Below are positions 34,669 to 42,196 of a DNA stretch of 64,000 bases, one piece after another. The DNA comes from Mesorhizobium loti. Lineage in GTDB: Bacteria > Pseudomonadota > Alphaproteobacteria > Rhizobiales > Rhizobiaceae. A program made the position numbers and the translations under genes. How positions within the stretch are numbered: position 1 is the first letter of the stretch; every line of letters starts with the position of its first letter. A model generated the notes under the pieces. The model was not told the DNA's origin and searched no databases. It saw nothing but the letters and a program-made list of their open reading frames with translations. The stretch lies in contig NZ_QGGH01000002.1 in assembly GCF_003148495.1 (NCBI RefSeq), forward strand, positions 620,001-684,000. Direction: 5' to 3'.

Positions 34669-35576
34669 GCGGCTTCCGCTTCCGTCGTTTCCATGAGTAT
34701 TTTCATCTCCCGCCGGTCGGGGCCGGAGCCGAGCGTGCCGGCACGGCCGACCGAAATGGCGGCGGCGCGTACCGCGATCCGCGCCGCCGTGGCGAGGTCG
34801 ATCCCGGCCGCAAGGCAGCCGGCGAGGCTGCCGCAAAAGACATCGCCCGCGCCGCTGGTGTCTACCACAGTCACCCTGGGCGCCGCGATCCGGTCGATCC
34901 GTCCTTCGCCATCGGCCACCAGGCAGCCCTGCGCGCCAAGCGTCACGATGGCGGCTCCGGCGCCTTGCCGGATCATCTCGCGGGCTGCCGCGGCAGGTTC
35001 GGCGGCTCCGGTCAGAAGCGCCGCCTCGCCTGCATTGGCGATAGCGAGGCTGACGTCGCTCGAAATCGGTGCGTAGCCAGCCGTGAGCGGGCTCGGATTG
35101 AAGATCGTAACGGCTGCGGCGTCGCGCGACGCCCTGAGACAGGCCCTCGTTGTCTCGGGAGAAAGATTGCCCTGCATCACCACGATGTTACCGTGCTCGA
35201 TCGACCGTGCGAAACCACCGTCCGCCAGCGGATCGAAGGCGGCGGCGCAACTGGCCCCAGTGACGATGAGGTTTTCGCCTCGCCCATCGACCATGATCGC
35301 CGACCGGTCGCTGGGCAGAGGCAGCATCGTCAGATGGCTGGCGTCGAGATCGCGGCTTAACTGTTCCCTTATCCAGGTCCCGGCGGCATCGCTGCCGATC
35401 GCGGTGTGGAAGCGGACATCGGCTCCGGTGCGGGCGGCGGCTACCGCCTGGTTCGCACCCTTGCCGCCAAGCCCGTCGGCATGTTCCGATGCGTTCAGCG
35501 TCTCGCCCGCTGCCGGAAACCGGTCCAGCCGATACGTCGTATCGACGCAGACATTGCCGACGACATGGACGCGCAT
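34665..35576 (-). CDS. PfkB-family (ribokinase-like) sugar kinase
   Basis: A 303-residue carbohydrate kinase. The N-terminal substrate motif GGKGANQAV (37-45) and the ATP-site signature DTSGAGDVFCG (239-249, catalytic Asp244) are intact. It would phosphorylate a pentose, hexose or nucleoside taken up by the ABC transporter of the same operon. The gene starts two bases after the stop of the amidotransferase-like gene, and its stop overlaps the BtpA start. Confidence 0.93.
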   Translation of the reverse strand: MRVHVVGNVCVDTTYRLDRFPAAGETLNASEHADGLGGKGANQAVAAARTGADVRFHTAIGSDAAGTWIREQLSRDLDASHLTMLPLPSDRSAIMVDGRGENLIVTGASCAAAFDPLADGGFARSIEHGNIVVMQGNLSPETTRACLRASRDAAAVTIFNPSPLTAGYAPISSDVSLAIANAGEAALLTGAAEPAAAAREMIRQGAGAAIVTLGAQGCLVADGEGRIDRIAAPRVTVVDTSGAGDVFCGSLAGCLAAGIDLATAARIAVRAAAISVGRAGTLGSGPDRREMKILMETTEAEAA

Positions 35577-35578
35577 CG

Positions 35579-36349
35579 CTAATCCCTGGCCGTCGCCCAG
35601 CCCAGCATCTGTTCGAACAGCGTCTTGTAGCCATTCCAGGCGATGAAGCTCGTCGGCAGCCAATGCGGACCGACATCCGAGGTCCAGGCGACGGTGCGGC
35701 CCTGGCCATATTTGCCGGTCACCAGCAGCGGCAGCGAACGGTAGTCGGAAGACACCGTGGCGAGAACTTCCGCACCGTCCTTGACCACGACCTCGTTGAA
35801 GCCGAGCAGAATAGGCCAATCCTTGCCGAGGCCCTTGAGGATCGGATGGCTCTGCGGGCCGACGACGACCGGCGCATAGCCCTCCGGAACCTCGACGCGG
35901 TCGTCCACCGGCAGGCATGTAACCGGCAAGACATCCTCGACCGGCGTCTTGTGATAGCGCGCGCCGCCATTGATGCCCTGGAAACTGTAGTAGCCGCCGA
36001 ACATCAGCAGGCCGCCGCCGTTGCCGACATAGTCGCGCAGCAGGCGCAGCCGGTTCGGCGTTGGCTTGGAGTGGACCCAGGTATCGGGGTGAAGCAGCAG
36101 CGTGTTGGCGCCGAGATCGGAAAGCACGACCGCGTCATAGGCCGAAAGCGCTTCCATGGTCTGCGGGAAATTCCGCTGTGCCTCGTGCGCCGGCATGAAG
36201 GTGACGTCGAACGGACTGTCCTTCAGCGCCGCCAGCAGTTCATCGGCTCCGGTGTGATAGGTCACGGTCGGAAACTGGTCGAAGCCCTTGATGTGGGTCG
36301 CGGTCGAGACCCAGGACTCGCCTGCGAGAAGAACCTTCTTCCTGGACAT
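35579..36349 (-). CDS. class I glutamine-amidotransferase-like protein (DUF1355 type)
   Basis: A 256-residue protein with the flavodoxin-like fold of GATase1-like/ThuA-related proteins: KVLLAGESWVS, DAVVLSDLGANTLLLHP, LRDYVGNGGGLLMFGGYYSFQG. There is no Cys after the GGG nucleophile-elbow position, so glutaminase activity is unlikely. A sugar-binding or trimming role like that of ThuA is possible. It sits between the phosphotriesterase-like and kinase genes. The ATG at 36349 follows AGGGAG; a longer frame to 36454 is not supported. Confidence 0.82.
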   Translation of the reverse strand: MSRKKVLLAGESWVSTATHIKGFDQFPTVTYHTGADELLAALKDSPFDVTFMPAHEAQRNFPQTMEALSAYDAVVLSDLGANTLLLHPDTWVHSKPTPNRLRLLRDYVGNGGGLLMFGGYYSFQGINGGARYHKTPVEDVLPVTCLPVDDRVEVPEGYAPVVVGPQSHPILKGLGKDWPILLGFNEVVVKDGAEVLATVSSDYRSLPLLVTGKYGQGRTVAWTSDVGPHWLPTSFIAWNGYKTLFEQMLGWATARD

Positions 36350-36380
36350 GCATACTCCCTTTACTGCTTGGAGCCGCGGC

Positions 36381-37469
36381 TCATAGGCCCTCGGCGAACA
36401 CGGTCTTTGGATTATCGACGAGCATGCGGTCGATCGCCGCCTGCTCGACACCATGGCGTTTCAGCCGCGGCACGAAATGCTTGAGGATGAAGCCGTAGCC
36501 GAAGCCGCCGAAGCGCGTCAGCATGATCTTCAGAAAGACGTCCTGCGAAAGCAGGATACGATCGACCAGCCCCATCTCGATCAATGAGCGGATCGCCTGA
36601 ACATTCTGCTCGTCGGACGGCGATTGCGCATCCTGGTCGGCATAATAGAAATCCATGCCGATCATGTCGTATTCCAGGAAGGCGCCGCGCGCGGCAAGGC
36701 TTCTCTGGTAGGCAAGATCGTTGTGGCTCGGGTTCATGTGGCAAAGCACCGTGTGCCTGAGATCGGCGCCTTCCGCCTCGACCACGTCGAGCACGTCATG
36801 CGCCAGCCGTTCCCAGCCGGGCAGATGGATGGTCAACGGCACGCCGGTGATTTTCGCGGCGCGGGCCGAAGCCCGCAGCGACTTGCGCTCCTCGTCGGTG
36901 AAATCCTTGCTGACGCCGACTTCGCCGATGATGCCGGCCATGATTTCGGGCTGCGTCGCCCCGCCGCCGACATCATTGACCAGGAATTCGGTGACGTCAT
37001 CGACGTCCATGGCCTTCAGCCAGTCGGGATGGGTGTGCTGCAGGTAGAAGCCTGTGCCCATGACGATGCGCAATCCGGAGGCGCGGGCGATGCGCGCCAG
37101 CTTTGCCGGATCGCGGCCGATGCCGATATTGGTCGCATCGACCACCGTATGGCCGCCCAGCGCCCGATACTTCGCCAGTTCCGAAAGCGCCAGGTCGCTG
37201 TCGTCGAGCGAGACGTTGTCGCGGTTCATATAGGGGTTCATCCGCAGCTCGCCGATGATCTCCATGCTGACCGGATGCTCGGCGATCTTCTTCTCGTCGG
37301 GATGGCAAGGGCATTTCCACGATGTCGCGCCATCGAGCAGGATATGCTCGTGCATCAGCGTCACGCCCATGTCGGCAATCGCGACCGGGCCGGCAACGGT
37401 CATCACGGTGCCGGAGCGAACACCGATCGGCATCCTTTGCCTGGGCGTGTTGTCGAACAGATGATCCAT
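36381..37469 (-). CDS. phosphotriesterase-family metal hydrolase (Php/lactonase-like)
   Basis: A 362-residue amidohydrolase-superfamily barrel. Ligands: HEH at 40-42, Glu183 in IIGEVGVS, His215, His244 and Asp310 (LLSQD). The bridging residue is Glu, not the carboxylated Lys of true phosphotriesterases, as in the Php group; relatives hydrolyse sugar lactones, phospho-lactones or esters. It starts one base after the ABC permease stop, tying hydrolysis to uptake. Direct paraoxon-type activity is not expected. Confidence 0.9.
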   Translation of the reverse strand: MDHLFDNTPRQRMPIGVRSGTVMTVAGPVAIADMGVTLMHEHILLDGATSWKCPCHPDEKKIAEHPVSMEIIGELRMNPYMNRDNVSLDDSDLALSELAKYRALGGHTVVDATNIGIGRDPAKLARIARASGLRIVMGTGFYLQHTHPDWLKAMDVDDVTEFLVNDVGGGATQPEIMAGIIGEVGVSKDFTDEERKSLRASARAAKITGVPLTIHLPGWERLAHDVLDVVEAEGADLRHTVLCHMNPSHNDLAYQRSLAARGAFLEYDMIGMDFYYADQDAQSPSDEQNVQAIRSLIEMGLVDRILLSQDVFLKIMLTRFGGFGYGFILKHFVPRLKRHGVEQAAIDRMLVDNPKTVFAEGL

Positions 37470-37470
37470 G

Positions 37471-38484
37471 TCAGCGGCTCCGCGTTGCGCCCTTGAACAG
37501 GCGAAAATTCAGCCAGATGGCAACGAGGATGATTGTGCCGGTAACGATCGGTGTCAGGAAGGGCGACATATGCGCGAGGATCAGGCCGTTGCCGATGACC
37601 GCGACGGTCAACGCGCCGAGCACGGTGCCGATGATCGTGCCGCGCCCGCCGAACAGGCTGGTGCCGCCAAGCACTACGGCGGCGATGACATCGAGCTCGA
37701 AACCCTGGCCGGAATTCGACGAGCCAGAACCGAGCCGGGCGGCAAGAATAATGCCGGCCACCGCCGCCGCCATGCCCGACAGGACATAGACAAAGAGCGT
37801 CATGAAGCGTGTATCGACGCCGGCGCGGCGCACGGCCTCGGTGTTGGCCCCGATGCCGGTCACATAGCGGCCGAACGGCGTCTGGTTGAAGGCGAGATAG
37901 GCGACGATCAGGACGACAAGGGCGAGCAGGGCGGGTACCGGCACACCGAGAAACCAGGCCCTGCCGATGTTGACGAAGAAGCTGGTGGGCTCGACCGGGA
38001 TCGAATAGCCCCCGGTGATCAGCAGCGCCACGCCGCGGATCACGGAGAGACCGGCAAGCGTAACGATGAAGGCCGGTATCCGTTCATAGGCGATGAAGAA
38101 GCCCTGCAAGGCGCCGATCGCCGCGCCGAGCGCCAGCATGGCCAGGACGACGAGCGGCCACGGCAGGCCGGCCTGCAGCAAGACGGCCGACAGGGTCGCC
38201 GTCAGCGCCAGCACGGAACCGACCGAGAGATCGATGCCGCCGGTGGTGATGACGAAGGTCATCGCAGCCGCAACGATCAGCAGCGGCGCCGACTGGCGCA
38301 CGATGTTGAGCAGATTGGGCGTCGTCAGGAAGGAACCGGTGACCAGGGAGAAGACCACGCAGACGACGATGAAGAACAGCGCGATGGAGACGGCGCTGCC
38401 ATTGGCTATCGCCACATCCTTCCATGTGCTGTTGTGGACGCGTTTGGGCGGCGAGGCGCCAACGCCGGCGGAGGTGACGTTCAT
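37471..38484 (-). CDS. ABC transporter permease, ribose/RbsC family
   Basis: A 337-residue inner-membrane permease with about nine or ten hydrophobic segments. Family blocks: TGGIDLSVGSVLALTA, IVTLAGLSVIRGVALLITGGYSIP and GMAAAVAGIILAARLGSG. It forms the channel with the ATPase encoded just upstream (ATGA overlap) and serves the sugar-binding protein encoded at 39377-40318. A highly charged N-terminal 20 residues precede the first segment. Confidence 0.94.
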   Translation of the reverse strand: MNVTSAGVGASPPKRVHNSTWKDVAIANGSAVSIALFFIVVCVVFSLVTGSFLTTPNLLNIVRQSAPLLIVAAAMTFVITTGGIDLSVGSVLALTATLSAVLLQAGLPWPLVVLAMLALGAAIGALQGFFIAYERIPAFIVTLAGLSVIRGVALLITGGYSIPVEPTSFFVNIGRAWFLGVPVPALLALVVLIVAYLAFNQTPFGRYVTGIGANTEAVRRAGVDTRFMTLFVYVLSGMAAAVAGIILAARLGSGSSNSGQGFELDVIAAVVLGGTSLFGGRGTIIGTVLGALTVAVIGNGLILAHMSPFLTPIVTGTIILVAIWLNFRLFKGATRSR

Positions 38485-39281
38485 GGCTGTATCCCCTCGT
38501 CGCGGCTGGCGCGTGCCGAACGCGCGGTGAATTTCCGGCCGACGATCAGGTTGACGACCTCCTCGATGCTGGTGTCGCCGATGTTGCGCTCGGCGACATT
38601 GCGGCCCTCATACATGACCTGGATGCGGTCGCAGACAAGGAACAGATCCTGCAGCCGGTGGGTGATGAGGATGACGCTGACACCACGGGCGCTGACGGCG
38701 CGGATGAGTTCCAGGACCGCCTCGACTTCCGCTACCGCAAGGGCGGCCGTCGGCTCGTCCATGATCAGCACCGACGGATCGAAGGAGGCGGCGCGGCCGA
38801 TGGCAATCGACTGGCGCTGGCCGCCGGAGAGGTTTTCGACCTTGAGCCTGGTGTCGGCAATGACGATGCCGAGCCGGTCGAGCATCTCACGCGTCTGGTC
38901 ATGCATGCGTCTGTTATCGAGAAAGGGGACGCCGAGCACGTGGCGGCGCGGCTCGCGGCCGAGGAAGAGATTGCCCGCCACGTCCACCGTGTCGCAGAGC
39001 GAAAGGTCCTGGTAGACCATTTCCACACGCGCGGCACGGGCATCGGCCGGTGAGGAGAACGAAACGGCTTTGCCGTCGATCTCTATGGTGCCGGAATCCG
39101 GAATGACCGCACCGGACAGAACCTTGCTCAGGGTGGATTTGCCGGCGCCATTGTCGCCGACCAGACCGAGCACATCGCCGGGTTTCAGGTTCAGCGAGAC
39201 ATCGTCCAGCGTCTGGATAGGGCCGTACCGTTTGGAAATACCGGTCATCCTGACGCGGTAGGTCTCGCCATCGCTCATCAT
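38481..39281 (-). CDS. ABC transporter ATP-binding protein, sugar type (single domain)
   Basis: A 266-residue ATPase: Walker A GDNGAGKST, Q-loop VYQDLSLCD, signature LSGGQRQSIAIGRA, Walker B VLIMDEPTAAL and H-loop ITHR. Carbohydrate importers of the RbsA group usually carry two fused ATPase domains; this has one, as in the Sinorhizobium FrcA type. It energises import by the permease downstream. Tandem ATGs at 39281 and 39278. A hairpin separates it from the binding-protein gene. Confidence 0.93.
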   Translation of the reverse strand: MMSDGETYRVRMTGISKRYGPIQTLDDVSLNLKPGDVLGLVGDNGAGKSTLSKVLSGAVIPDSGTIEIDGKAVSFSSPADARAARVEMVYQDLSLCDTVDVAGNLFLGREPRRHVLGVPFLDNRRMHDQTREMLDRLGIVIADTRLKVENLSGGQRQSIAIGRAASFDPSVLIMDEPTAALAVAEVEAVLELIRAVSARGVSVILITHRLQDLFLVCDRIQVMYEGRNVAERNIGDTSIEEVVNLIVGRKFTARSARASRDEGIQP

Positions 39282-39317
39282 GGTTCCAATTCTCTGGGCG
39301 CGACATGGTCAATCGGT

Positions 39318-39362
39318 CGCCGGGCCGCGCAGGTGACCATCAGGTCATTGCGCAGCCCGGCG
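39318..39362. terminator. hairpin between binding-protein and ATPase genes
   Basis: Inverted repeat CGCCGGGC-c-GCGCA (39318-39331) / TGCGC-a-GCCCGGCG (39349-39362). It lies just after the binding-protein stop and has no T tract. Such intra-operon stems usually protect the binding-protein message or reduce read-through so that the binding protein is made in excess. Confidence 0.6.
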
Positions 39363-39376
39363 GTCTGGGGAGGATC

Positions 39377-40318
39377 TTACTTGAACATGTCCTTGAACTG
39401 GCCGACATTTTCCTTGGTCACGATGGTGATCGGAACATTGATGATCGGATCGATCTTCTCGCCCTTCTTGAGCTTGCCGAAGGCTTCGATAGCGGCCTTG
39501 CCTTCACCGGCCGGGTCCTGCTGGACGACGGCGATCACCCAGCCCTCTTCGAGACCTTGCACAGCCGACTTGGTCAGGTCCCAGCCGAACACCTTGACGT
39601 CGCCGGTGCGACCCTGGCTGGTGACGGCGGAAGCCGCGCCGAGCAGAGCCGGCTCGCCGGTCGCATAAAGCGTCGTCATGTCGGCATTGGCGGTCATCAG
39701 GTTTTCGGAAGCCGACAGGGCTACGTCCTGGACGTTTTGACCATCGACCGTGTCGAGGAAGGTGACCTTCTGGCCGCTGTCGGTAACAGCCTTCTTGAAG
39801 CCGTCGAGGCGCTGGTTCTGGATGAACGAATTGAGCGCGCCGACGACGCCGATCTTGGCAGTGCCGTTCAATTTGGTCTTGACGTATTCGGCGTAGAATT
39901 TGCCGATATCCTCGCCGGCCTTGGTGTTGTCGACGCCGACGAAGGCGACGTTGTCGCCATCGGGAATCTGCGCGTCGATCGCGATGACCGGAATGCCGGC
40001 GGCCTTGGTCGCGGTGATCGCCGGCTTCACACCGTTGACGTCGATGGCGACGAGAATGATGCCGTCGACCTTCTGGGTGATGTAGTTCTCGATCGCGTCG
40101 TTCTGCGCGCTCGGCACATTGTTGGCGTTGAAGATGACGAGGTCGACGCCGGCAGCCTTTGCAGCGGCGGTGGCACCGTCATTGATCTGGTTGAAGAACA
40201 GCGCCTGCTGGTTGATGGTGACGAGTGCATAGGTTTCGGCCATGGCGGAGGCGGAGCCAAGCGCGAGGGTCATGGCGACGGCTGCGACGCAGCCTGAAAG
40301 GATCTTGGTAAGACGCAT
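39377..40318 (-). CDS. periplasmic sugar-binding protein, ribose/LacI-type
   Basis: A 313-residue periplasmic binding protein with a signal peptide (1-27, ending ASAMA). Mature-region blocks VDLVIFNANNVPSAQNDAIENYI, GIPVIAIDAQIPDGDNVAFVGVDN and GDVKVFGWDLT are those of the ribose/galactose cluster B proteins (Peripla_BP_4). First gene of the eight-gene operon; the 39-bp palindrome lies 67-106 bases before its ATG. Ligand unknown, probably a sugar or sugar derivative. Confidence 0.94.
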   Translation of the reverse strand: MRLTKILSGCVAAVAMTLALGSASAMAETYALVTINQQALFFNQINDGATAAAKAAGVDLVIFNANNVPSAQNDAIENYITQKVDGIILVAIDVNGVKPAITATKAAGIPVIAIDAQIPDGDNVAFVGVDNTKAGEDIGKFYAEYVKTKLNGTAKIGVVGALNSFIQNQRLDGFKKAVTDSGQKVTFLDTVDGQNVQDVALSASENLMTANADMTTLYATGEPALLGAASAVTSQGRTGDVKVFGWDLTKSAVQGLEEGWVIAVVQQDPAGEGKAAIEAFGKLKKGEKIDPIINVPITIVTKENVGQFKDMFK

Positions 40319-40385
40319 TCCGGTTCCCCTTGGTTTTGCGAAAGGCCCTTGATCGGGCTCACATGGCGCCTGAGCGCACAGCCAT

Positions 40386-40424
40386 AATTCAAGATACTTG
40401 ATTCCTTGTCAAGTGACTTGAATT
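40386..40424. promoter_or_regulatory. 39-bp near-perfect palindromic operator upstream of the ABC/catabolic operon
   Basis: Half-sites AATTCAAG-at-ACTTGA (40386-40401) and TCAAGT-ga-CTTGAATT (40409-40424) around a seven-base centre. The arms match at all but two positions, and each contains two CTTGA/TCAAG elements, giving four copies in all. Probable binding site of the neighbouring HTH-cupin regulator, upstream of the binding-protein gene. Confidence 0.75.
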
Positions 40425-40455
40425 AGCATCAACGAAGGGAACGGGGATCGCCAGA

Positions 40456-41073
40456 TCAGAATGTCGCCGGCGTGTTCACCCAGAAAATGCTGGCGCGTAC
40501 GTCGCCGACATTGCGGTACCAGTGCGGCAGCTCGGAGTTGAAAACGAAGGAGTCGCCCACGGACAGGCGAAACGTCTTTTCACCGACCATCAGCTCGATG
40601 GCGCCTTCCAGGAGATAGCCGACTTCCTCGCCGGCATGCTGGATCGGGCCAGCACTTTCACCGCCCGCCTCGATATGATGGATGTTGCACTGCAGGAGAT
40701 GGCCTGGCGAATAGGGGATGACCCGCTCCAGCGAAATGCCTTCGCCGCGCCGAAGCGGATCGAGCGCGATCAACGGCCGCGCTCCCGCCCGAAAGACGAT
40801 GCCTTCCTCGCCATCGGACTCCTCGAACATCCAGCCGATGTTGGTGCCGAGCACCTCGACAAGCCGGTGAAGCATGGGAAGCGAGGGCGAGACCTTGCCG
40901 TTCTCGACCTTGGACAGCAGGCTTTCGGAGCAATTGGCGGCAGCGGCGAGCGCCTTCAAGGTCAGGCCACGTGTCTGCCGGGAGAGCTTCAACCTTGTGC
41001 CGAGCCGCAAGAGGCTGGTGGCGGTCGAGCGCTCGTCGCCGCCCTTGCTGTTGTGGGTATCGATCTTATTCAT
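40456..41073 (-). CDS. XRE-family HTH regulator with C-terminal cupin domain
   Basis: A 205-residue regulator: helix-turn-helix (about 22-75, LGTRLKLSRQTRGLTLKALAAA with SESLLSKVENGKVSPSLPML) and a cupin_2 sensor domain (about 125-200, IQHAGEEVGYLLEGAIELMVG, SVGDSFVFNSELPHWYRN). Relatives such as PuuR sense small catabolites. It is co-oriented with the catabolic operon and 137 bases before it, with the palindrome between. It probably represses that operon until the substrate appears. No good Shine-Dalgarno is seen before the ATG. Confidence 0.92.
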   Translation of the reverse strand: MNKIDTHNSKGGDERSTATSLLRLGTRLKLSRQTRGLTLKALAAAANCSESLLSKVENGKVSPSLPMLHRLVEVLGTNIGWMFEESDGEEGIVFRAGARPLIALDPLRRGEGISLERVIPYSPGHLLQCNIHHIEAGGESAGPIQHAGEEVGYLLEGAIELMVGEKTFRLSVGDSFVFNSELPHWYRNVGDVRASIFWVNTPATF

Positions 41074-41126
41074 TGGGGGACGCGAACATCTCCGCTGGTT
41101 GGGCTGACTCGTAAAACCGATCCAGG

Positions 41127-41159
41127 GCGTTGTCCATCCTCATGAAAGTCGGACAACGC
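41127..41159. promoter_or_regulatory. inverted repeat between the deiminase-fold gene and the HTH-cupin gene
   Basis: Perfect 9-bp arms GCGTTGTCC (41127-41135) and GGACAACGC (41151-41159) around a 15-base centre containing TCATGA. It lies 77-109 bases after the upstream stop and 54 bases before the regulator start. It could be a terminator stem or an operator for the regulator gene; it differs from the CTTGA palindrome. Confidence 0.5.
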
Positions 41160-41235
41160 GTCGGCTCGGAACCACGGACCCGTCTAGCGCAGGCACCGCG
41201 CCCGCCGTTTCGATACCTGCAAGAGTAGCAGTCCC

Positions 41236-42168
41236 TTACGCCGGTTCGCGCTTCAATGCCTGCGCCATGCAGTGGATGCCGCCGCCGGTCTTCGAAATCT
41301 CGCTCATGTCGACGGCCGCGACCTCGAAACCGCGCGCCTTGAGCTGGCCGATCAGCGTCTGGCTGGAGGTCGGCGCGATCACCCGGTCCTTGCCCAGCGA
41401 CATGAAGTTGCAGCCGAGGGCCATCGTATCCTGGAACGGCACGTCGATGATCTCGTGGCCCTTGCCCTTCAGCCAGTCGACGATGCCGGGTTCGGCGCAG
41501 GCGAGGCAGACAGCGGTCAGTTTCTCGGCGATCGGCACCACCATCAGGTCGATATGGACATAGTATTCGTCGATGAAGGCGATGCGGGTTTCCCAGCCTT
41601 CCTTGTCGAACCAGGCCTGCACCTGGCGGGCGCCTTCTTCCTGCGTGCGGGCGCCGCCGCAGCCGATCAGCACGACGCCGTCCTCGATGACGTTGAAATC
41701 GCCGCCCTCGAACGTACCCGCCGTGACCATGTCGTAGATCGGGATGCCGAGTTTTTCATAGGTGCGGATCGCGGCGTAGTTCTCGCCGCGCCGCCACCAA
41801 TTGGCCATTGCGGTGATGAAGGCGCCGTAGGGCGTCATGACGCTGGAATCGCGGGAATAGACTTGCATCGGCAATTCCGGTGTCGGCTCGTGCCAGTGGA
41901 TGTTGACGCCGAAATGCTCGTAGGCGGCGACGAGGTCCTTGTGCTGCGCCTGCGCGATCTGGACGTTGCAGGGCGCCTCGCGCAGATGCTTCCGCGACAG
42001 CGAACTGGTCGACAGATGGCGCAGGAAATTGGGTGAGCCGAGCAGGACGTCGGTCAGGACGTCGGTCTCGTTGGCGAAGCCCCAGGCGGTCAGCGGCTTG
42101 GTGCCGCCGGCCGGGTTGCGGCGCTGCAGCGAAAACGGTTCTGCAACTATGCGGTCATGGACGGTCAT
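41236..42168 (-). CDS. arginine-deiminase / amidinotransferase-fold hydrolase
   Basis: A 310-residue guanidino-modifying enzyme (PF02274 type, near dimethylarginine dimethylaminohydrolase and arginine dihydrolase). Catalytic set visible: Asp107 (SRDSS), Glu154 (TFEGGDFN), His205 (YVHIDLM) and the nucleophile Cys300 (GGGIHCMAQAL). It would hydrolyse a guanidino group to a ureido or amino product. A strong GAGGAG site precedes the ATG. It is 28 bases after the M20 hydrolase gene, so the two form an operon facing a divergent LysR gene. Confidence 0.9.
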   Translation of the reverse strand: MTVHDRIVAEPFSLQRRNPAGGTKPLTAWGFANETDVLTDVLLGSPNFLRHLSTSSLSRKHLREAPCNVQIAQAQHKDLVAAYEHFGVNIHWHEPTPELPMQVYSRDSSVMTPYGAFITAMANWWRRGENYAAIRTYEKLGIPIYDMVTAGTFEGGDFNVIEDGVVLIGCGGARTQEEGARQVQAWFDKEGWETRIAFIDEYYVHIDLMVVPIAEKLTAVCLACAEPGIVDWLKGKGHEIIDVPFQDTMALGCNFMSLGKDRVIAPTSSQTLIGQLKARGFEVAAVDMSEISKTGGGIHCMAQALKREPA

Positions 42169-42196
42169 TGGGTTCTCCTCGTGATCAGATCAGCGG

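Noticed and set aside
35579..36349. True glutamine amidotransferase activity for the GATase1-like protein
   Set aside because: No cysteine is present after the conserved GGG turn, so the nucleophile needed for glutaminase chemistry is missing.
37468..39015. 515-codon plus-strand frame over the ABC permease and ATPase genes
   Set aside because: Extremely Asp/Arg/Gly/Gln-rich and antisense to two clear transporter genes.
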